From Argyresthia goedartella (lineage: Eukaryota > Arthropoda > Insecta > Lepidoptera > Argyresthiidae): a DNA stretch of 64,000 bases. Under the pieces are notes generated by a model. The model saw only the letters and a list, made by a program, of their open reading frames with translations, was not told where the DNA came from and ran no database searches. The stretch covers positions 37,954,201 to 38,018,200 of the forward strand of contig OX463810.1 of NCBI GenBank assembly GCA_949825045.1, written 5' to 3'. The position numbers and the translations under genes were made by a program. This document shows, in pieces, positions 20,585 through 31,835 of this stretch (its first letter is position 1; each line of letters begins with the position of its first letter).

Positions 20585-21005
20585 GGATCTCTTTTGCCTT
20601 CTCTACTAAAATAGGTTAGAATTTTGCACGCTCCTTCAAAGGTTTGTCTCTGTTCCTATTCCCTATTCATGTGGTATCACTGTACCCAGGTGCAACTTTT
20701 TCGTACTCTATCTACCGCGTAGTGGTGCTACGAATACCGTAGCCATATATCGTAGCGAGTCGTAGTCACTACGTAGCATTCGATTACGTAACGCTACGAC
20801 GCTTGATTGTGATGTGAATTGAATTGTGCTCATAAAGCTTTGAGCGTCAATCCTGCGCATTATATGTATTATGCAGTCGATCTCTAGAGTGATATTCTGT
20901 CTAAAATATACCATGCGCGTAATACCTGTTCAATACATTACAGTTTTTTTCTCCTCCTGGAAACTCCAACAATAACTATTCTTAATTTTCGGTGTGACAA
21001 AAATA
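20585..21005. other. Anonymous sequence with a CTACG/CGTAG-rich patch
   Basis: No gene is seen. From 20715 to 20800 the words CTACG, GTAGC and TACGTAG recur on both strands, giving potential for several small hairpins. Confidence 0.4.
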
Positions 21006-21006
21006 C

Positions 21007-21300
21007 ATGAGCTCCGTGGTCTAATGGGTTTCACGCTTGCTTCTCACCCAGGAGATGCAGGTTCGAAACCTGACCATGTACCAATTAGATAATTAATTTA
21101 TCTTTAGTACACTATCGAACGTTCAGAGCTTCGGATGACACGTTAAGCTGTAGGTCCCGGTTACTATCGCTACGTGGTAGTGGTCGTAAAACCCTCCATC
21201 AACCCGCACTGAGCCAGCGTGGTGGAGTATGGCTTAATCTTACTCGTATCAGGGTAAAGGCCTGTGCCCCTTGGTGGGGACATTAATGGGCTACATTTAT
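21007..21300 (+). repeat. tRNA-derived SINE, family 3
   Basis: A box TGGTCTAATGGG and B box GGTTCGAAACC sit in a head reading GAGCTCCGTGGTC ... CTCACCCAGGAGATGCAG. The body ends in GAGCCAGCGTGGTGGAGTAT and AGGCCTGTGCCCCTTGG, a tail shared with RTE-type LINEs in many moths. It is non-coding. Confidence 0.8.
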
Positions 21301-21311
21301 TATACAATACA

Positions 21312-21642
21312 TTGAAAAATAAATATATTAAAAAAAAACTAAAAAACACGCTTTTAAAGCACTTTGAACTAAAAAGTTAAAAATAATTTTTAATATAACC
21401 TTAAAACAATAATGAATAAAAAATACTATTATTATTGTGAAACAAAACGCGTCGGTCGCTCGATGTACGAAAGATATGGAACAAAGCGCCCGACGCTTTT
21501 TTTTCACAATAATAAAAGTATTTTTTATTCATTATTGTTTTAAGATTATATTAAAAATAATTTTTAACTTTTTAGTTCAAAGTGCTAAGCGTGTTTTTTA
21601 GTTTTTTTAAACTATATTTATTTATCATTTTTTAGTTCGAGT
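21312..21642. mobile_element. Foldback MITE with arms of about 130 bp
   Basis: CTAAAAAACACGCTTTTAAA, GCACTTTGAACTAAAAAG and CAATAATGAATAAAAAATAC on the left reappear as reverse complements on the right. The loop contains GTCGGTCGCTCGATGTACG. Small indels distinguish the arms (for example GCTTTTAAAGCAC versus GTGCTAAGC). Confidence 0.8.
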
Positions 21643-21649
21643 GCGCGAG

Positions 21650-21895
21650 CCGGAAAGTAAGTAGACTGTTTTGTCAATCCCCCAAATACGAGAAATTAAT
21701 TAATCCTGGCGATCCTAATCAGGATAATGAGATAAACTTATGAAACTTATAATACATTGTCGCTGATTCTTGATAAGTGTACAAATTTTGAATTGAATCT
21801 GTCCGTTTAAAGTGGGTCAAAATCGAGTCCAAAGGAGTCGGTTAGATACAAACAACCAAACATACAGGGGAAGCTAATAAAAGCGTGATAAAAAG
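21650..21895 (+). repeat. Interspersed lepidopteran repeat
   Basis: Contains TCCGTTTAAAGTGGGTCAAA, ATCGAGTCCAAAGGAGTCGG and CATACAGGGGAAGCTAATAA, words I associate with a common moth repeat. No ORF is present. Confidence 0.45.
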
Positions 21896-22525
21896 TAAGC
21901 CCGATAACAAAAGTGATTGATTCTCGTGCCTTGAACCAACCTCACGGCCCCTAATGCGTTACTAATGGCGGAGCGGTGTGTATAGAGATTTTTCAGCCTC
22001 TCATAAATATGCATAAATTACGAAACCCTTGGCAGAGGTGAAATTTACATTTTTGCCTTTAGATTTTTGGTGAGAAGGATCCGGCGGGTGGGGGGGTTGT
22101 GAAGATTAGTTAGCATTATGGAATGCATCCAGTTCAGATTGCGTGAACATAAAAGAGTAGGTTACAATACAAATATAAACACTCGATTAAAATATTTACA
22201 CTCGATTCTGGTGAATATAATTTCTATAGAAGGTTCCGAACCTTGTTAGCTTGGCAAAGTTAACATGAAATTGATTGATTTAGCCATATTCCTAAAAGGG
22301 TTCCAACATTTTACTATGGAGGCTGGGCATACCTACGACGATGAAAAATCTTGTTTTTTGCTGCCAGATGTGAAACCGGTGTCGATATCGATTGCGAGAG
22401 TAAATTATTACAAACAAAAAAAAAACACTGCGAAAAAACTGAGTTTAAGGTTCGAAAAAAAGGCAAAATGTTTTACCAGTGAGTGGTCGAGGCAGTCATG
22501 GGCACTTAAATAGTTATTTGTGTCA
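21896..22525. other. Anonymous sequence
   Basis: An 82-codon plus-strand frame (22265-22513) starts MKLIDLAIFLKGF but matches no family I know and has no nearby support for being a gene. Confidence 0.4.
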
Positions 22526-22735
22526 CAAGGGAGCAAAATGATGTATTTACGGCGAGGGCGGTACATTGAATCCAGAGTGAAGGGAAGGATTCTACGATAG
22601 AATCCTGAGCGAAGCGAGGGATTCTAAGTTACAATCCTGAGCGTAACGAAGGATTCAAGCGTTAACGCCCATGACGAAAATAATTTTGCTCCTGAGTGAC
22701 ACATTCAACTTTTCACACCGACCATGAGGAAAAAT
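22526..22735. mobile_element. Palindromic GGGAGCAAAAT repeat, copy 1
   Basis: It starts GTCACAAGGGAGCAAAATGA and ends TTTTGCTCCTGAGTGACAC, an inverted terminal pair. Between them AGGATTC words recur in both orientations (GAATCCTGAGCGAAGCGAGG). Related sequence lies at 38070-38225 and, as a fragment, near 23360-23425. Confidence 0.6.
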
Positions 22736-24552
22736 TAAATTGCTCTAAAAAAATTAAATAACTATACTTTTACCACTTTTACAGTAATCGAACAACGTAA
22801 ACATTTTTTTATATATAATGATGGATTGTGAAGGATTAGGGAAAGGTCACCACAGATAAAATATTCCTGTGTACTTTTACTATTGTGTAAAAATAATCGA
22901 ATCGAATATTACAATGGTTTCGGATATCAATATTCATTATATCACAATAACAGTCATCGATAGTTTTGATTTCAGTAAAACATATAATTTATTGTAACTT
23001 TTTTTTTAAATATTACGAAAAATTCATAAATTTTGATATAACGTTGTTAAAGTAAAACGTAAATCAATCTGTGGAAGTTTCTACGCCCTTCTTCTCCCAC
23101 AGTGGTCCAATGTAGAGAAGAGGCAAAAAATGACGTTTGCTAAGTATATGTAAATATCTACAGTAATAAAGTACTTTTGAGTTTGAGTTTGAAAGTTAAA
23201 ACTTGAACCATGTTCGTTTTTAATCGACTACGTCATCGTTGTCGACTGTAATGTAATTTCATAATTACATTCTATTATTTTAATCTGTGTTCAATTGGCA
23301 CATTGCGTAAAAGCTGCATGCCAATGAATAAATTAAAAAAGTAGCTTGAACAGAAAAGTAGCATTTTGCTCCCTCCCGCCGTGGAGCAAAACTTACTTTT
23401 CCGAATGAAAGGTGTGAAAAAACAATTTCGCTTATATTTAAATTTTCAGATTTAAATATAGATAGAAGATACGGTCGCGCCGCCGTGGCGCGTGCCGCCT
23501 CTCGTCAATTGATATAATAACCTTGTCTATTTTATTATAAAAAACTACACTGGCCTGCGGGTGTACGACACAAGCTCTGAAGTTGTCGATAAATTGTAAA
23601 CCTACTATCTGCAGATTACCAAAAGTTATTACTATTGTTAAATTCAACAAAAAACGTTTTATCAGACTTGTATCTAAAAATCTCGAGGCAAGGCACATAT
23701 TTTAGTAACAACGCAAACTAACTACAGACGTTGTTAGCCCTGCAGGGTGCCGTCAAATGTAAGTGAGTGACGCTAGGCAAGGTAAAGGAAATGACGGAAT
23801 TCGATGTGCAGGAAATGATCTCAGAATGATATTTGAGGGGAGGACCCGGTTGTGTGAACAGCACTCCGCTGGCTCGGCCGACTACCTCGACTAAACACGC
23901 GTCAAATCGGTGCTACGCGAATATCCTGCTCTATTTGTACCTGGAAATGGATTCTAAACGTTTACAAACTTCAAGAAACTATTAACTAAAGCGAAATCGA
24001 CGCAGCTTATGTCAGATTGACAGTTAGTGTATGCGAAAACTTTACAGTTTTCCCTTACACTACGTTACTTACGTTTAACACAATTTTCGGTCGATATGAG
24101 TTGGTGAGATATGGGTATAGGTAGTTAGATTAAAGAAGAAAGAGGTGAATGGTTTCGCTCAATGTACTGATTGATTTACAAATGTATGACTCACACTAAC
24201 TAGCTCAAAATATCCATGCATGAAACCAATTGACCTACCAAAATAGAAGACAACTTTAAAAAATATTGGCACTGAGTTCCGGGGTGTACACTATACCTAT
24301 AGGTATATCGTACCTACATGTCGTTTTGTTTGTAACATAGTCTGGGATGGATATTTCATGATTTCTTGAAAGCCGCTAGAAGAAGCCACCGCTTTCAGCC
24401 ATTGGTTTGCCACCCCTCATTCTCATCTACCTATACTTTTTGATGTTCGAATCACGGTTACAAGTTGGGTAATAAGTTCCCCCCCCTATCCACACAAATT
24501 GAGAACCTCCCTCCCTTCACTAAGTTAGCCGACGTCGATGTAAATTTTTATG
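22736..24552. other. Anonymous sequence with small repeat scraps
   Basis: No gene is seen. A probable LINE tail ends near 23195 in GAGTTTGAGTTTGA, and 23362-23425 carries GCATTTTGCTCCC, related to the repeat at 22526. The 86-codon minus frame at 23438-23698 is not recognisable. Confidence 0.4.
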
Positions 24553-25040
24553 TGTAACCGACTTCAAAAAGGGAGCGAGTTTCTCGATTTGTGTGGATGA
24601 ATGTATATTTTTATGTATGTTTAGCGATTTCTCCAAGGTGGATAGAGCTATTTGAAAAATTACTTTTTTGTTCAAGAGGGTTTACATTCCGATTGGACCA
24701 ATTGACATCAGGTCAGGATTTGATGACCAAGTCCTTGATAAATCGAGGAAACCCTTCAAATATTTTAGGCAGAGCTATAGCGATTGTTGTGTAATGCAAA
24801 TTGTGAGGTGGATATGATGGTGACGTACACGGAGAGCTGCTCAACAATTTATCAAGGTCAGTCAGGACCTGATGATGGGTTCATGGAGAAATCGAGGGAC
24901 TCCTTCAAATAATAAATGCAAATCTATAGCGATTTGGGTTTATATAGTATCCCTTGTTTTTGGAAGGTCAGTTCTCGGGAAGTATGACTTGGTGAAGAGG
25001 AACTGATGATGAATACTACAGCTTTCCACCGGAGCCACTC
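24553..25040 (+). repeat. Interspersed repeat (GTAACCGACTTCAAAAAGG type)
   Basis: It starts GTAACCGACTTCAAAAAGGG and contains two loosely similar halves (TCAGGTCAGGATTTGATGA and TCAGTCAGGACCTGATGATG). The opening is among the commonest lepidopteran repeat words I know. No intact ORF is present. Confidence 0.55.
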
Positions 25041-25170
25041 AATTCTGGGTATTAAATGGGCTGAGCTACCATTGCTTAAATGGTTGCTAATCAAATAGGG
25101 TTAAATTTCAGTCAGTTTTTCTAAATTAACTATTGTTTAAATTAATTAATCAAAATAGTGGTTTATGTGA

Positions 25171-25783
25171 CTGATACATAATGGAGGGCATTAAAACCCG
25201 AGTGGGTTTTGAAACGAGCCGGAGGCGAGTTTCATAATAACATCACTCGAGAGTTTTAATGCCTAATTATGTACAGTTACATACACTAGTTTATCTACAC
25301 ACATATCATAAGCTCTTTTTGATGTGTTCAGGAACCGCATGTCCGACCGGCATTGTGGCATTGATCATTGCTCTGCAGTTGTTTAGCTCGTTCAGTAGTA
25401 CCAACTTCACAGACAAACTAGGGGCGGCACACAAGTGTTCGTCGGCGTTCGAAATTTGGATGTCATAATTTGACAAATTTTGGTACATTATGGTCATAAT
25501 GTGCCAATATTCAGATAAGATATGAGTTTTTACCAAGAAGTTTATCATTATGCTGGTCGTAACGTGTGGATTTGGACGCAGTAAAGAGTGTTTATGATTT
25601 GTGTGTAGATAAACTAGTTTATTTGATGTGTTCAGGAACTGCATGTTCGACCGGAATGGTGGCATTGATAATTGCTCTGCACTTGTTTAAGCTTGTTCAT
25701 TAGTACCAACTTCACAGACAAACTAGGGGCGGCACGCAGGCGGGCATCGGCGTTCGAAATTTGAATGTCATAATTTGCCGAAA
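25171..25783. repeat. Palindrome-headed repeat with internal direct duplication
   Basis: The head (GGCATTAAAACCCGAGTGGG ... CACTCGAGAGTTTTAATGCC) folds on itself. The part 25310-25490 is repeated with divergence about 304 bp later (GATGTGTTCAGGAACYGCATG, then AAACTAGGGGCGGCAC). A related copy of the head and first unit lies at 36672-36870. Confidence 0.65.
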
Positions 25784-26744
25784 AGGAGAACTAGCATCAG
25801 AGACCCAGGGCCGACAGAAAAGAGACATACCTCATTCTTTTTGTTACTATGCATATAGTTAAATTATATACTTTTTATATTCCGAATCTATGGCTAACAC
25901 CAAAATATTGCCTTATGTTTTTGTTCAGGCGTAACACTAAAAATACAAAATGTATTTTTATTTAAAAAATACGTAAATATACCTATGTGACTAAATGACT
26001 ATAGAGTTGCTATGGGATGTATCTAGGTGACCTGGAGATGCATCTGGATTATAATGTTTTTTACTACTAGTACAACAATCAACTTGCGAATCAATAAAAT
26101 CGTCGTATTGGATGATTTATTGCTTATTAAGTTTATAGGAATATAGATGTATGAAAATGGTGTATCTAGGTGACCTGGAGATGCATCTGGATTATAATGT
26201 TTTTAACTCCTAGTACAACAATCAACTTGCGAATTAATAAAATCGTCATATTCGATGTTTCATTGCTTACTAAGTTATTAGGAATATAGATGTATGTTGT
26301 ACTAGGAGTAAAAAACATTATAATCCAGATGCATCTCCAGGTCACCTAGATACACTATTTTCATACATCTATATTCCTAATAACATTATAAGCAATGAAT
26401 TATCTAATATGACGATTTTATTAATTCGCATGTTGATTGTTGTACTAGGAGTAAAAACATTATAATCCAGATGCATCTCCAGGTCACCTAGATACATCCC
26501 AAAGCAACTCTATAGTCATTTAGTCACATAGGAATATTTATGTATTTTGTAAATAAAAAGACATTTTGTATTTTTAGTGTTACGCCTGAACAAAAACATA
26601 AGGCAATATTTTGGTGTTAGCCATAGATTCGGAATATAAAAAGTATATAATTTAACTATATGCATAATAACAAAAAAACTGAGGTATGTCTCTTTTCTGT
26701 CGGGTCTGGGTTTTTTTTCTATGGGGCGTGTTAGTTCTCCTTTA
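25784..26744. mobile_element. Palindrome of about 960 bp with tandem units in each arm
   Basis: The left tip AGGAGAACTAGCATC and right tip (as complement AGGAGAACTAACACG) begin two inverted arms that stay alignable nearly to the centre at about 26.26-26.30 kb. Shared landmarks are AAAAGAGACATACCTC, CAAAATATTGCCTTATG and GACCTGGAGATGCATCTGG. Each arm has two copies of a unit of about 145 bp containing GTATCTAGGTGACCTGG; the inner right unit is shorter. The palindrome interrupts another repeat whose sequence (GTTTTTACCAAG ... TATGCTGGTCGTAAC) is seen on both sides. No credible ORF is present. Confidence 0.8.
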
Positions 26745-27466
26745 TACATTATGGTCATAATGTATAAATTTTCGATAAGATATTCAGATAAGAAAAGAGT
26801 TTTTACCAAGTAGTATATCGTTATGCTGGTCGTAACTTGCGGTCTTTGGACGCAGTAAAGAGGGTTTATGATACTTGTGTAGATAAACTAATAAACCTGC
26901 AGTTTTCTGTTGAGCTTACGTTCGCTCTCGTGAACCTAAATCGTCTCGGTTTAGTGGAGATAGATTCACGATGGTGAGTGATGCTCATGTATGTAGGCGA
27001 TGGTTGGATCATGCAATAGTGACTTATGCTGCGCGACAGACTGGTTGCGGCGTCGGTGTTATGTGGTAAGTCGTACGTGTTCAAATAGAGTGCAAATTTA
27101 AATTAGAAACCTAAATTATCTTTATATAGTGCACCTATATGCAATAAGGTAAAATGGGGCATAGAAGACGCTTGTAAAATATTAAAGTATAAGGATTATG
27201 GTAACTCGAAACTATGAAATATTGACTTTCCTGTACAATATACTAAATGCGCCGGCAAATGAAGCCCTAATTTATATCACAGGCTATTGGCGGAATGTAT
27301 ACCTCGCGCGACACGTTATGACAGGTGGCCTTGAATGCGCAGTAGTCACTTTTCAATACCTGTACATATGCGCAGTAATTCCCGCCAACGTCGCTCAGCG
27401 CTCTTAATTCGTGGCGCGAGGTATATACGGGTATTGTAAGTATTCTGTCTGGCTCACGGCGCCATG
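26745..27466. other. Flank of the large palindrome, otherwise anonymous
   Basis: 26745-26885 directly repeats 25485-25620 with divergence. The rest holds no recognised gene. Confidence 0.5.
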
Positions 27467-27591
27467 CTTAGCTTTTGCAAAACTAAGCCAAGAAAGGGCT
27501 GGAACAGGCACGTCGGGGATGCTCATGGGCAGGTTCGGCTTTGTTACAAGATGTGGCTTTTGCACAGAAGACCTAGCTCAGGATCCATATG

Positions 27592-27622
<31 letters not shown>

Positions 27623-28236
27623 CTTGGACACTATTTACACACATTGATCTAGCCCCAAACTAGGATTCCCTGTATCTTCGGTGCTAGACAACGATACACA
27701 TACTTATATAGATAAATGATGATGATGAGTCCAGGAACTGTTTTAAAGCTATAAAATGGTGTCAAACGAAGGAACAACAAATAAACCTGGACATAATAGC
27801 GGAACACCACAATAATAATGACTTCTACAGATTCTGGAAATCAACAAACAAATTGAACCAAAGGTCAAGTCTTCCGGTGAGCGCGGCCGGGGTGCACGAG
27901 CCTGCTGACATTTCGGAGGCTTTTAGAGTTGAATCACCTCTTGGGCCGGCGTCGCCGCGGATGCCCGATGGTGAGAGCTTCTCAGGGGTGTCAAATGTTA
28001 TGGTTACTGCCAAGGAAGTCGCATCCATAATCCAAAACATGGTGAAAGGAAAATCCCCCGGTCATGATGACCTCAGCAAAGAGCATCTGCAGCATGCCGG
28101 TCATCACCTATGGCTAGGGTTCTGGCGCTGTTTTATGTTTAACACTAATGTACACACTGGTAATTCCCATTGTTAAAAACACAGCGGGCGATATATTCGA
28201 CTTGGGTAATTACAGGCCGATATCACTTGCGAAAGC
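27467..28236 (+). pseudogene. LINE reverse-transcriptase relic containing a SINE
   Basis: 27467-27589 reads KTKPRKGWNRHVGDAHGQV and so on. After an inverted SINE the protein resumes at 27733 (FKAIKWCQTKEQQINLDIIA, FYRFWKSTNKLNQR, AAGVHEPADISEAF). It continues through the first RT block (ASIIQNMVKGKSPGHDDLS, EHLQHAGHH) to a stop at 28174-28176. A +1 shift near 28150 restores LVIPIVKN and DLGNYRPISLA to about 28236. This is the linker between endonuclease and RT plus RT motifs 0-2; the catalytic palm (YxDD) is absent. In the intact element it would copy RNA at a nicked target. The clade is uncertain, possibly CR1/L2-like. SINE insertion, frameshift and truncation make it dead. Confidence 0.75.
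27593..27716 (-). repeat. SINE family 2, 5'-truncated, inside a LINE relic
   Basis: Reading on the minus strand, the end of the family 2 body (GTATCGTTGTCTAG, CAGGGAATCC, TTTGGGGCTAG, CAAGGT) leads into a (TTA)n tail. Both sides match LINE coding sequence, and ATGAT-like words flank it as a possible target duplication. Confidence 0.75.
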
Positions 28237-28289
28237 TCATTTTAGTGGCTTTTCATTCCTTTGTTTTGCAAAAAATGTTTAAACAAAAT

Positions 28290-28556
28290 TAAAGTATCTA
28301 TCTACTCAACGAGCTCTAAGCAACGATACCATATTCGATGGGGTAGGACGAAACTACCCCCCCCCCCCCAGCCCTTTGCTGTATGGGAGCCCTCCTTAAA
28401 AATATTTTTTGGTAATCTTCAGGTCAACAAGATGTTTATACTGTGAAGCTTTTTACCGTTTGGCTGTAAAACCTGAGTGATAGACGACGGACGGACGGAC
28501 GGACACGTAAGTGACAGCAATAGGGCTCCGTTTGGACCCTTCGGGTACGGAAACCT
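28290..28556 (-). repeat. GGGTTCCGTA-type interspersed repeat, fragment
   Basis: CTGTATGGGAGCCC, a (GGAC)n run, AATAGGGCTCCGTTTGGACC and CGGGTACGGAAACC mark the 5' end of this family, inverted. A run of 12 or more C at 28360 is included. Other copies lie at 35.1, 36.1, 57.7 and 62.4 kb. Confidence 0.6.
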
Positions 28557-29545
28557 AAAAATGATAATTAATTCTGAAAACGGGTTGAAAGGCTCATGTT
28601 AATTAGCGAAATTTTAATTAAAGCTTCAAAACACATTTGTTTTATTTACCCTTACTACAGGATGAAATGAACAAGCATAAGATATTAGTCTTTCTCTCGT
28701 CTAACACAAGGAACATAACAGCGCGTATTTAAGTACAAAAACAACCATTTTAAAATAGCATGTTTTCCGAGCAGAGTAAACTGGATATTAGAGTCCGTTG
28801 AAACCTTATAAATCTTTACGAGCAAGGTTAGAGTTAATACAAACAGACTAATTGGATGCGTTTGAATGTACAGTTGGCGGCGCGTCAAGCGAACCCAGTT
28901 ATATCACTCGTTTTCCACATGGGGAGGTAGATGCACAGCTTTGCAAATATGTACAGGAAATTAATATCTACTTCATTTTCCGTGCGTATCTTTCACATGC
29001 AGGACTCCTAGCCCGATGTTCACCTACACCATAAGAGAGTGCGTATCGTTTAAAAATAAATATATATACGAATTCAAGCCTAAACTTGCAATAAAAAAGG
29101 TAACTTAAATGAATCAAAATCTCGCTTCGGATTTCTGAAATAAAACATTTTTATTAACATTTATGTGTCGTGGGAACCAGACACGGCGACGACACACACA
29201 TACAAACATTTGGTTTGCCAGAAGTGTTATAAAGATTAATGATCGCGAGTGCAATCTGTCAATAAAACATATAAACGTTTTACATAGGTACTAATACCAT
29301 AGTACATTTCCCACGAGTTCGCAAAGGCATATATTTAAGAACCGAGAAATTTACGGCACGAGACGAAGGCGAAGGTGCTATTTTTAGCTCACAAGTCGGA
29401 AAAGATTATTATGTGTCCTTCGAAAAACACAACATGACTTGTGAAGAAGCAGTGTGTACACCCTTCACCCTCTTCTTCTTTTAAATATGGCATGCTAACC
29501 TCTTTTGAGGTTGATTTTGCCAGAATCAAGTGTATTTGAAACATC
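28557..29545. other. Anonymous sequence with repeat scraps
   Basis: 29160-29215 (minus) is a fragment of SINE family 1 (GTCGTGGGAACCAGACAC). 29313-29410 (GCAAAGGCATATATTTAAG ... GGTGCTATTTTTAGCTCA) is related, inverted, to 37270-37450. No gene is seen. Confidence 0.5.
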
Positions 29546-30663
29546 TATAGAGTTATGTTACTTACATGCCATTTTCCAGTCTCTTCAGCTGGATACTTGC
29601 TGAGCTGTATAGCTGTATATTTTTTCACCTTTATTTTCATAGGACCCTGTAACGTTTTAAACCATAAGAACACATTAACAAATCATTTTCGCTTTGTATT
29701 TTCACACTATCAGCACTTCTAAATCGATAGCGAAGGGGTTTACCTTTGGTGACCTTGTATTTGGCTTTCTCCGAAACTCTGCAATCTCGGGCTTCGTGCG
29801 CGCTGGTGCGCTACCCTTTTATCTTTCGCTGTTATGTAATTTTGGCTATGTGAACTTGTTGATTTTTCTATTACGAGCCTGAAACCAAAATCTGACATTT
29901 ATTATGTTGTTGTTTATCTGGTTGTCATGGCAATGTCCATTCAAACTCGTTAGCGGTCTGATATGTTTGCTTCAATACTTTTACAAAAATACTTTTTCTC
30001 TCTTGGCCACTCACAAAAATTGCTTTTAATTTAAATAATTTTTAGAACTCTCCAAAAAGGGTATAAGAGCGGAACATTTCTGAAATTCTGGAGTCTCACT
30101 TCAGCTCTCAAGCAAGAAGCATCACCTAAAGGCCTTATCCCGGGGTCGCACTGCCCCGGGATCCTGCGAGCCGCTACTGCTACGCCTCCTGACTTGGCAA
30201 GACTCTACCCTGGCCAGCGCTTCGTTGGGTCTCCACTTCACCTGCCCGTTCTCTGCTACACCTGCTCATCAGTGACTTCAGGCCGACACGCTGCGGGCCT
30301 CTACCCTGGCCGGCGTTTCGCTACCAGGGCCCCTACTCCTGCTGCCCGTCGGGGTCTGATGACTGATTGACCGCCGGCCACGCTCTCCATCTGCAAGTGC
30401 TACGTCGCCCACCAGTGCTTCCACCGACTGGTTCGGCAGACCATTTCTACTGCTCCTTCTACTCCTACTCTGCGTGTCCTCCGTTTCTTTTTTTTTAAAT
30501 CTGATACCTGTATTTTTTATAAAACCTGTCTCATTTCATCCACCCTCATCTTCCTATCATTTTTCTAAAGTCATTGTATATAGCCCTAATAAACTGTCAT
30601 TTCTAAATTTTATCCTGGTTGTTTTCTGTTAGGTTCTGGTTAGGTTAATATCTTTACACGATA
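29546..30663 (+). repeat. 5' LTR (1118 bp)
   Basis: Begins TATAGAGTTATG (TGTAGTGTTATG in the partner) and ends TTTACACGATA. A TATA-like GGGTATAAGAGC at 30058-30069 and a polyadenylation signal AATAAA at 30588-30593 fit U3-R-U5 order. It has a GC-rich stretch at 30120-30480 including a hairpin around TCCCGGGGTCGCACTGCC. It carries 22 bp (near 30455-30480) absent from the 3' LTR. Confidence 0.85.
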
Positions 30664-31266
30664 TTTTTAAATTCTTATAACATTCCTTGTATTTTTCACA
30701 CAGCTTTATATTGTCCTCAGGTTAATCCTACAGAGAAATTTAGTAGTACGATTATTACAGCTCTAGCATCCCTAGTAGGAGACGATCATAGTTCCTGGGA
30801 CAACCATCTTACTAAGATTCAGTTCGCAATGAACAGCGCTACAAACGTTGCTACTGGCTTTACTCCAAACTTTTTAGTCTTTGGTAGGGAAACAATACCT
30901 TGTGGTTCCTTCTATACTCCAACTCAGAATCTCGAGGAATTGATATTTATGCCTCGTGATATTTACGCGTCTATTGCTGGTCTCCTCTCATCTATCTTTC
31001 ACAGAGTTCAAACTAAACTTCACATAGCTCACGCTAAAAATAGCGCTCGCTATGATCTTCGCCGGTCTTTTAAAGAATTTAATGTGGGAAATACTGTTTG
31101 GCGTAAAAACCATGTTTTAAGCAATGCTGGCGCATACTTTAATGCTAAACTTGCCCCTAAATTCATTAAGTGTAAAATAATAACCAAACTTTCACCATTA
31201 GTATACATTCTAGAAGACCCTAACGGAGTTAGAGGCAAGTGGCACATTAAAGACATTAAATCTTAA
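30664..31266 (+). pseudogene. Gypsy-type integrase, C-terminal third
   Basis: The coding frame starts within a few bases of the 5' LTR end, showing that a deletion joined LTR to integrase. HTALYCPQVNPTEKF includes the third catalytic Glu (codon 30733-30735). It is followed by SWDNHLTKIQFAMNSATN, GFTPNFLVFGRET and a C-terminal RYDLRRSFKEFNVGNTVW, with LAPKFIKCKIITKLS where a GPY/F-like module is expected, ending GKWHIKDIKS stop. The zinc-binding domain and both catalytic aspartates are missing. The enzyme would join element cDNA to chromosomal DNA; this remnant cannot. The remaining 200 codons are surprisingly free of stops. Confidence 0.85.
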
Positions 31267-31835
31267 ATTTTCTTAACTTCTATTAACTGTTAATTTGTAT
31301 ATATGTATAAATATCACCATCATTCTCACCTTATTATTTTTATTTCTTCCTTTAATCCAGTGTTCTTCAACACATTTTACTTTAGGACCTCGAATTTTCG
31401 TTGGTTAGTCTTCACATATTTTTTTTTTATCTTTATTTCAGACACATCTCGTTGGCGATGTGGCTGATCTCTGGCTTCGAGCTCTACCGCTCTGGCCGTT
31501 CTTAATCTTGTCTTAAGTCGTAGCGACTAAAGCTACCTTAGGATTAATTTGTTTCTCTTTACCTCTACTTATTTATTTATTTTTTCCACGCAGGAGCGGA
31601 TGACAACTCCTTAAGTAAGCCTGAATGTCCTTTTGAAAACACACTTTTAGAGTGGTAGTCATTGAATGTGAACTCCACCCTTACCTGAATGAAGATGATG
31701 AATGTAAGAGATGGTATATCTGATTTTGCCTGGTGATGTCTGTTTCTGCAAAGCTGTGTTTTTCTGGTTTATTTTAAAATGTACATATCAAAATTTTTGC
31801 TGAGTCAAAAATTTTTTCCAGGGTCGGGGGGAAAA
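31267..31835 (+). other. Internal 3' region of the LTR element, ending in polypurine tract
   Basis: No envelope-like ORF is seen. The segment ends in the purine run directly abutting the 3' LTR, where plus-strand DNA synthesis would start. Confidence 0.65.

Noticed and set aside
21007..21080. Possible tRNA gene
   Set aside because: A and B boxes are present, but the acceptor stem does not close and a SINE body follows; scored as SINE head.
26516..26809. 97-codon minus-strand frame
   Set aside because: Lies within the large palindrome and its flank; the sequence is low complexity and not family-like.
29694..29882. 62-codon frame found identically at 31984-32172
   Set aside because: The identity arises because both lie in the LTRs; no known domain and LTRs are normally non-coding.
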